From positions 1,133 to 37,181 of the forward strand of contig DBQG01000003.1 of NCBI GenBank assembly GCA_002305125.1: 36,049 bases of DNA. The letters run 5' to 3'. Source of the DNA: Patescibacteria group bacterium UBA1400. GTDB lineage: Bacteria > Patescibacteriota > Microgenomatia > UBA1400. Each line of letters begins with the position of its first letter. The first letter of the stretch is position 1. Positions 29,588-36,049 of this stretch are shown here, one piece after another. A program made the translations under genes and the position numbers. The notes beneath the pieces were generated by a model. The model was not told the DNA's origin and did not search any database. It was given only the letters and a program-made list of their open reading frames with translations.

Positions 29588-29616
29588 TGGATATAGGCAG
29601 GATAATTGGGTATAAT
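29588..29616 (+). promoter_or_regulatory. Possible promoter of the purB-purA operon
   Basis: TATAAT at 29611-29616 has TGGATA 17 nt upstream (29588-29593), a weak match to a -35. It lacks the TGn extension found at the other promoters. The leader would be about 40 nt, with no clear SD before the ATG at 29665. Confidence 0.45.
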
Positions 29617-29664
29617 TTTTTTGGCATATAAACTTTATTCCGTCAGGCAAAAATTAGTTTATTA

Positions 29665-32362
<2,698 letters not shown>

Positions 32363-32382
32363 TAGTTAATAAATAATCTTAA

Positions 32383-32397
32383 AGGATTTTTAATCCT
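32383..32397 (+). terminator. Short hairpin after purA
   Basis: AGGATT-TTT-AATCCT forms a 6-bp stem with a 3-nt loop, 21 nt after purA. It is followed by an A-rich and not a U-rich stretch, so termination on this strand is weakly supported. Confidence 0.3.
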
Positions 32398-32442
32398 AAA
32401 AGATGTTATTTAGATCTTATTTAAGAGTAAATTAGCAGGCAG

Positions 32443-32451
32443 TGGTAAAAT
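32443..32451 (+). promoter_or_regulatory. Extended -10 promoter, leaderless start of dnaG
   Basis: TGG-TAAAAT ends exactly 6 nt before the ATG at 32458. No SD is present. Confidence 0.55.
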
Positions 32452-32457
32452 AAGCTT

Positions 32458-34224
32458 ATGGACCAGATTCAGCAGGTTAGAAGCAAAATTGATATTGTAG
32501 AGCTTATTGGTTCTTACGTAAGTTTAAAAAAAGCCGGTGGCAATTTTAAAGGCTTGTGTCCTTTTCATTCGGAAAAAACCCCTTCTTTTATTGTCTCGCC
32601 TGAGCGTCAGATTTTTAAATGTTTTGGTTGTCAACAAGGCGGAGATGTATTTGGTTTTTTAATGGAATATGAAAAAATGAGTTTTGCCGAAGCCCTGCGT
32701 TTTCTGGCTCAAAAAGCAGGGGTAAAACTTACCTCTTTTAAACCCTCAACCCAGCAGCAAGCTAAAGATAGACTGTTGGAGATTAACCATTTGGCGGCCG
32801 AGTATTATCACTATATTTTGTTAAACCATAAAGTAGGCAAAAAAGGACTTAACTATCTTTTAGGAAGGGGTATTTCTCCGTCTTTGATAAAACTATTTAA
32901 GCTGGGTTATGCTCCGGACACCTGGGATAGTTTATACAACTTTCTTATAAGAAAAAAAGGTTATAAGCAGGAGGAAGTAGAGCAAACAGGACTTATTATC
33001 AAATCCCGGGGTTTTTATGACCGCTTCCGCTCCCGGGTTGTTTTTCCCTTAAAAGATCACCGGGGAAATGTCTTAGGTTTTTCCGGACGGGTAATAAAGC
33101 AGGATGAGCAAGGAGCCAAGTATATTAATACACCTGAAACCAGCATTTATCACAAAGGAGAACTGCTTTATGGTTTGGAACAAGCCAAAAGTTTTATCAA
33201 AAAAGAAGACAGGGCAGTGGTGGTTGAGGGTGAGTTTGATGTGATTTCTTCTTATCAGGCAGGAGTTAAAAATATAGTGGGTATTAAAGGTTCTGCCTTA
33301 ACCCAGGAGCAGGTTGATTTGTTAAAAAGATTTACCCAAAACTTAGTGCTGGCTTTAGATGCTGATATGGCAGGCGACAGTGCAGTCAGAAGAGGCATTC
33401 AGATAGCAGAACAGGCAGATTTGCTTATAAGAGTTGTTCAGCCCGAACAAGGAAAAGATCCGGATGAGTGTGCCAGGCAATCGGCCAAAGGCTGGCGGGA
33501 AGCAGTTAAAAAAGCAGTTATGGTTTATGACTTTTATCTTAACAGTGCCAAAAAGAGATTTAACCACAAAACAGCTGAAGGCAAAAAAAGGATAAGTGAA
33601 GAGTTGACGCCTATTTTTAACAGCATCACTAATCAGGTGGTAAGGGCTCATTACTTTAAAAAACTAGCTCAAACTTTGGATGTAAGTGAAGAGATTCTTT
33701 TAAATGAAGCAGAAAGATTGGCAAAAAAAGCAGTCAGGACCTCTTTTGCCAAAAAAGAGGTAAAAAAGCAGGATCAGCCAGCCCGGCAGGAGATTTTAGA
33801 AGAGCTTTTGCTAAGTTTGCTTTTGCAAAGCAAAAATAACCTAAATGTATTGTTAAAAACCATTGATATAACCAGCTTTAATCATCCGGCTGTTAAAAAA
33901 ATTCTAGAACAGTTAGAACGGTTTTTAACTAACAACAAACTGGAAATTAATGAGTTTGCCGCTCAGCTTCCCCCAGAGTTAGTAGAGTTGCTGGATAAAG
34001 CTTATTTAAGACAGCTGCCAGAAGAACTAAAAGAAGAACAGATGTTTTTAAGAGAGTTTGAAAAAATTAACAAAGAGATTAAAAGAAGTTTTTTACAACA
34101 CAAGCTTCAACAACTACAAGCTAAGATAAAGCAAAAAGAAAAAGAAAAACAAGTAAAACAGCTTCAAAGTCTGAGAAAGAATTTTGTCGTTTTAACGCAA
34201 AGGCTTAACCAATTGCAAAGTTGA
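32458..34224 (+). CDS. dnaG: DNA primase
   Basis: DnaG makes RNA primers for replication. The 588-aa protein has the CHC2 zinc finger with Cys34, His37, Cys55 and Cys58 (LCPFHSEKTPSF, KCFGCQQGGDVF), then the primase core and TOPRIM domain (VVVEGEFDVIS, and ALDADMAGDSA with the metal-binding Asp residues). The C-terminal part (about 440-588) is helical, Lys/Gln-rich, and probably binds helicase. It is followed 15 nt later by rpoD, as in the classic macromolecular synthesis operon. Confidence 0.96.
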   Translation: MDQIQQVRSKIDIVELIGSYVSLKKAGGNFKGLCPFHSEKTPSFIVSPERQIFKCFGCQQGGDVFGFLMEYEKMSFAEALRFLAQKAGVKLTSFKPSTQQQAKDRLLEINHLAAEYYHYILLNHKVGKKGLNYLLGRGISPSLIKLFKLGYAPDTWDSLYNFLIRKKGYKQEEVEQTGLIIKSRGFYDRFRSRVVFPLKDHRGNVLGFSGRVIKQDEQGAKYINTPETSIYHKGELLYGLEQAKSFIKKEDRAVVVEGEFDVISSYQAGVKNIVGIKGSALTQEQVDLLKRFTQNLVLALDADMAGDSAVRRGIQIAEQADLLIRVVQPEQGKDPDECARQSAKGWREAVKKAVMVYDFYLNSAKKRFNHKTAEGKKRISEELTPIFNSITNQVVRAHYFKKLAQTLDVSEEILLNEAERLAKKAVRTSFAKKEVKKQDQPARQEILEELLLSLLLQSKNNLNVLLKTIDITSFNHPAVKKILEQLERFLTNNKLEINEFAAQLPPELVELLDKAYLRQLPEELKEEQMFLREFEKINKEIKRSFLQHKLQQLQAKIKQKEKEKQVKQLQSLRKNFVVLTQRLNQLQS

Positions 34225-34233
34225 TGATACAAT
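34225..34233 (+). promoter_or_regulatory. Extended -10 promoter, leaderless start of rpoD
   Basis: TGA-TACAAT begins right after the dnaG stop codon and ends exactly 6 nt before the ATG at 34240. It would let rpoD be expressed without dnaG. Confidence 0.5.
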
Positions 34234-34239
34234 ATCAAT

Positions 34240-35328
34240 ATGGCTAAAAAGAAAAAAGTTAGTATTACCAAACTTCTTAATAAAGGAAAGAAACAAGGTT
34301 TTGTTACCCAGGAGGACATCCTGGAGCTGTTTCCTGATGCTGAAGACAGAATTGCCGAGCTTGACTCCCTTTATAATAAATTGGACAAAACAGGCATAGA
34401 TGTTTTTGAAAGTATTACTGAAGAAGAGCTGGCCGAAAGTGAAAAAGCGTCAAGCGAATTGGAAAAAGAGCTTGAAGTTTTATCTACTTTGAAAGATAAG
34501 GCCTTATCTGATCCGGTAAGAATGTACTTAAAGGAGATTGGCAGGATTCCTCTTTTAACTAGGGATCAGGAGATTAAGTTAGCTAAAGGCGTTAATGCCG
34601 GCGATGCTGCTTCCAAGGCTCACCTGATTACTTCTAATTTAAGGTTAGTGGTATCAATCGCCAAAAAGTACATTGGCAGAGGTATGGGCTTTTTAGATTT
34701 GATTCAGGAAGGAAACAAGGGCCTTATTAGAGCCGTAGAGAAGTATGATTGGAAAAAAGGCTACAAGTTTTCCACTTATGCCACCTGGTGGATCAGGCAG
34801 GCTATCACCAGAGCCATAGCAGATCAAGCCAGAACAATAAGAATTCCGGTTCACATGGTTGAGACTATAAACAAATTGGTAAGAACTTCAAGAAAACTGA
34901 TGCAGGAACTGGGTAGGGAACCAAGCCCTAAGGAGATTGGTAAAGAAATGGGTTTAAGTCCGGCTAAAGTCAGAGAGATTATGAAGATTTCCCAGAAAAC
35001 TACTTCCTTGGAGACACCGGTGGGAGATGATGAGGATTCTTATTTAGGTGATTTTATTCCTGATGAAACTTCAGAAAGCCCTTATGATTTGACCTCAAGA
35101 AAACTCTTAAAGGAGAACTTAGACGAAGTCCTGGAAGCCCTGTCAGAAAGAGAAGCCAGGGTTTTAAAGATGAGGTTTGGTTTGGGAGGTAAAAGGCCCA
35201 TGACCTTAGAAGAAGTAGGCAAAGAGTTTGGCGTTACCAGGGAAAGAATCAGACAGATAGAGGCTAAGGCTTTAAGAAAGCTTAAACACCCCTCAAGAAG
35301 AAAAAAACTTCAAGACTTTTTAGAGTAA
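34240..35328 (+). CDS. rpoD: Primary RNA polymerase sigma factor
   Basis: This 362-aa protein has a short region 1.1-like domain (about 1-75), region 1.2 ([20 protein letters not shown]), region 2 ([25 protein letters not shown] and [20 protein letters not shown]), region 3.0 after HMVETINKL, and region 4 with [19 protein letters not shown]. Region 3.0 is the part that contacts the TG of an extended -10, which agrees with the promoters seen here. It follows dnaG and has its own possible promoter. The housekeeping role is secure. Confidence 0.97.
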   Translation: MAKKKKVSITKLLNKGKKQGFVTQEDILELFPDAEDRIAELDSLYNKLDKTGIDVFESITEEELAESEKASSELEKELEVLSTLKDKALSDPVRMYLKEIGRIPLLTRDQEIKLAKGVNAGDAASKAHLITSNLRLVVSIAKKYIGRGMGFLDLIQEGNKGLIRAVEKYDWKKGYKFSTYATWWIRQAITRAIADQARTIRIPVHMVETINKLVRTSRKLMQELGREPSPKEIGKEMGLSPAKVREIMKISQKTTSLETPVGDDEDSYLGDFIPDETSESPYDLTSRKLLKENLDEVLEALSEREARVLKMRFGLGGKRPMTLEEVGKEFGVTRERIRQIEAKALRKLKHPSRRKKLQDFLE

Positions 35329-35331
35329 TTC

Positions 35332-36049
35332 ATGCTTGCAGGTATTAAAGTTGGTCCGCAAAATTGGAAAAAAATCCTAAATACTACAAAACCTGCTTGT
35401 GTAGAAATTTGGTTCAGGCTGGAATGGTATAAAAAATACCAAAAAATAATAAACTACCTTAACAAAAACAAGATTCCCTTTGGCTTGCACTTCTGGACAA
35501 CCATAAAAGGCAAGTATATCCCCAACATGCTGGGAAGAAATGATATAGCCAAGGAAACTTACAGAAAAATAAAACAAACCATAGATTTGGCAGCAGAGTA
35601 CAAAGCCACCTATGTTAATTTTCACCCGGAATCATATAAAAACAGTCTTCTGGATTTAGATAAAAAAACTTTTAAAACCCTAAATAAAAAAAGAAAACTG
35701 ACAGCTAAAGACAAGGAAAAACAGTTTAAACAACTGATCTTTTTTTTGAACAAGATAAAAACCTATGCTGACAAAAAACAAATAATTCCTTTTATTGAAA
35801 CCATCCCTAAATACCTACCCTCAGACTTTAAAGATAATAAAACAGGCAGGTTAAATCCTCAGCCCTCCCAGGGACTGGAAACAGAAAAATTCAAAGAGAT
35901 AAACAAACTAAACTTTCCTATCTGTTTGGATCTTGGTCATACCATGGGACAAAAAATAACAGAAGACAGCAAAGAACTTTTTAACTACCTTTATCAGACG
36001 GCCAAAGCTTTAAAACAAAATATAGGGCTTATCCATGTAACAGCCAATA
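35332..36049 (+). CDS. AP endonuclease 2 / sugar-isomerase-like TIM-barrel protein (partial)
   Basis: The frame is open from the ATG at 35332 to the right edge, giving 239 residues with no stop. The start is 3 nt after the rpoD stop. The pattern CVEIWFRLEWY, then GLHFWTT, YVNFHPESY, PFIETIPKY and CLDLGHTMG, with His, Glu and Asp-His at strand ends, resembles the xylose isomerase-like/AP endonuclease family 2 barrel. The usual metal ligands (His, Glu, Asp-x-x-His) seem present. The substrate is unknown, and the C-terminus lies outside the window. Confidence 0.6.
   Translation, partial: MLAGIKVGPQNWKKILNTTKPACVEIWFRLEWYKKYQKIINYLNKNKIPFGLHFWTTIKGKYIPNMLGRNDIAKETYRKIKQTIDLAAEYKATYVNFHPESYKNSLLDLDKKTFKTLNKKRKLTAKDKEKQFKQLIFFLNKIKTYADKKQIIPFIETIPKYLPSDFKDNKTGRLNPQPSQGLETEKFKEINKLNFPICLDLGHTMGQKITEDSKELFNYLYQTAKALKQNIGLIHVTAN

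Noticed and set aside
32383..32397. Hairpin after purA as a strong rho-independent terminator
   Set aside because: The stem is only 6 bp and no U-run follows; kept only as a low-confidence feature.

Overview
This window looks like a chromosomal segment of a low-GC member of the Candidate Phyla Radiation (Patescibacteria), most likely a Microgenomates-type lineage. This is inferred from gene content and not from a marker-gene tree. The signs are small tightly packed genes, many 4-nt ATGA overlaps, arrays of two-helix VirB2/TrbC-like pilin proteins, a coiled-coil SpoIID/LytB protein, membrane PH-domain proteins, purA/purB without the rest of purine synthesis, and several archaeal-style enzymes next to ordinary bacterial housekeeping genes (dnaG-rpoD, smpB-ssrA, uppS).

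Region 1 (1-8801, minus strand) is a surface or secretion locus. Read in the direction of transcription it has seven consecutive VirB2-like proteins (105-133 aa), a 1588-aa secreted protein with a glycoside-hydrolase-like N-terminal barrel and a Pro-rich linker, and a polytopic VirB6/TrbL-like protein that runs off the left edge. One pilin gene (6611-6955) has its own TTGACA-type promoter and a near-perfect Shine-Dalgarno and is the best candidate for the major subunit.

Region 2 (8878-16952, plus strand) is one long operon. An ECF sigma factor and an overlapping small membrane protein come first. They are followed by what reads as a complete mevalonate pathway to IPP/DMAPP: class I HMG-CoA reductase, archaeal-type HMG-CoA synthase, thiolase, a DUF35 protein that has lost its zinc ribbon, type 1 IPP isomerase, mevalonate kinase, phosphomevalonate kinase, and a decarboxylase whose usual catalytic Asp is Asn. 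The convergent minus-strand operon (16988-19684) carries three more pilin-type proteins, two of them with Cys-rich ectodomains and a 299-bp identical 3' segment, and ends with uppS, which uses the isoprenoid product.

Region 3 (19736-25895, plus) holds a SpoIID/LytB protein, a PH-domain membrane protein, a 79-aa membrane protein, a 651-aa single-pass protein, smpB, a tmRNA gene whose 5' end lies inside smpB, and a ComF-like protein with a degenerate PRPP loop. Region 4 (25912-29555) has an apparent fusion of archaeal-type phosphopantetheine adenylyltransferase with GTP-dependent dephospho-CoA kinase, five tRNAs (three Ser, two Arg), two Nudix hydrolases, a membrane protein and a HIT protein. 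Region 5 (29665-36049) has purB, purA, dnaG, rpoD and a partial TIM-barrel protein.

A striking regulatory feature is repeated: six protein genes start exactly 6 nt after an extended -10 element (TGn-TAnnAT-N6-ATG), which predicts leaderless mRNAs. No stretch over 300 bases lacks a gene; the only long non-protein stretch is the tmRNA.
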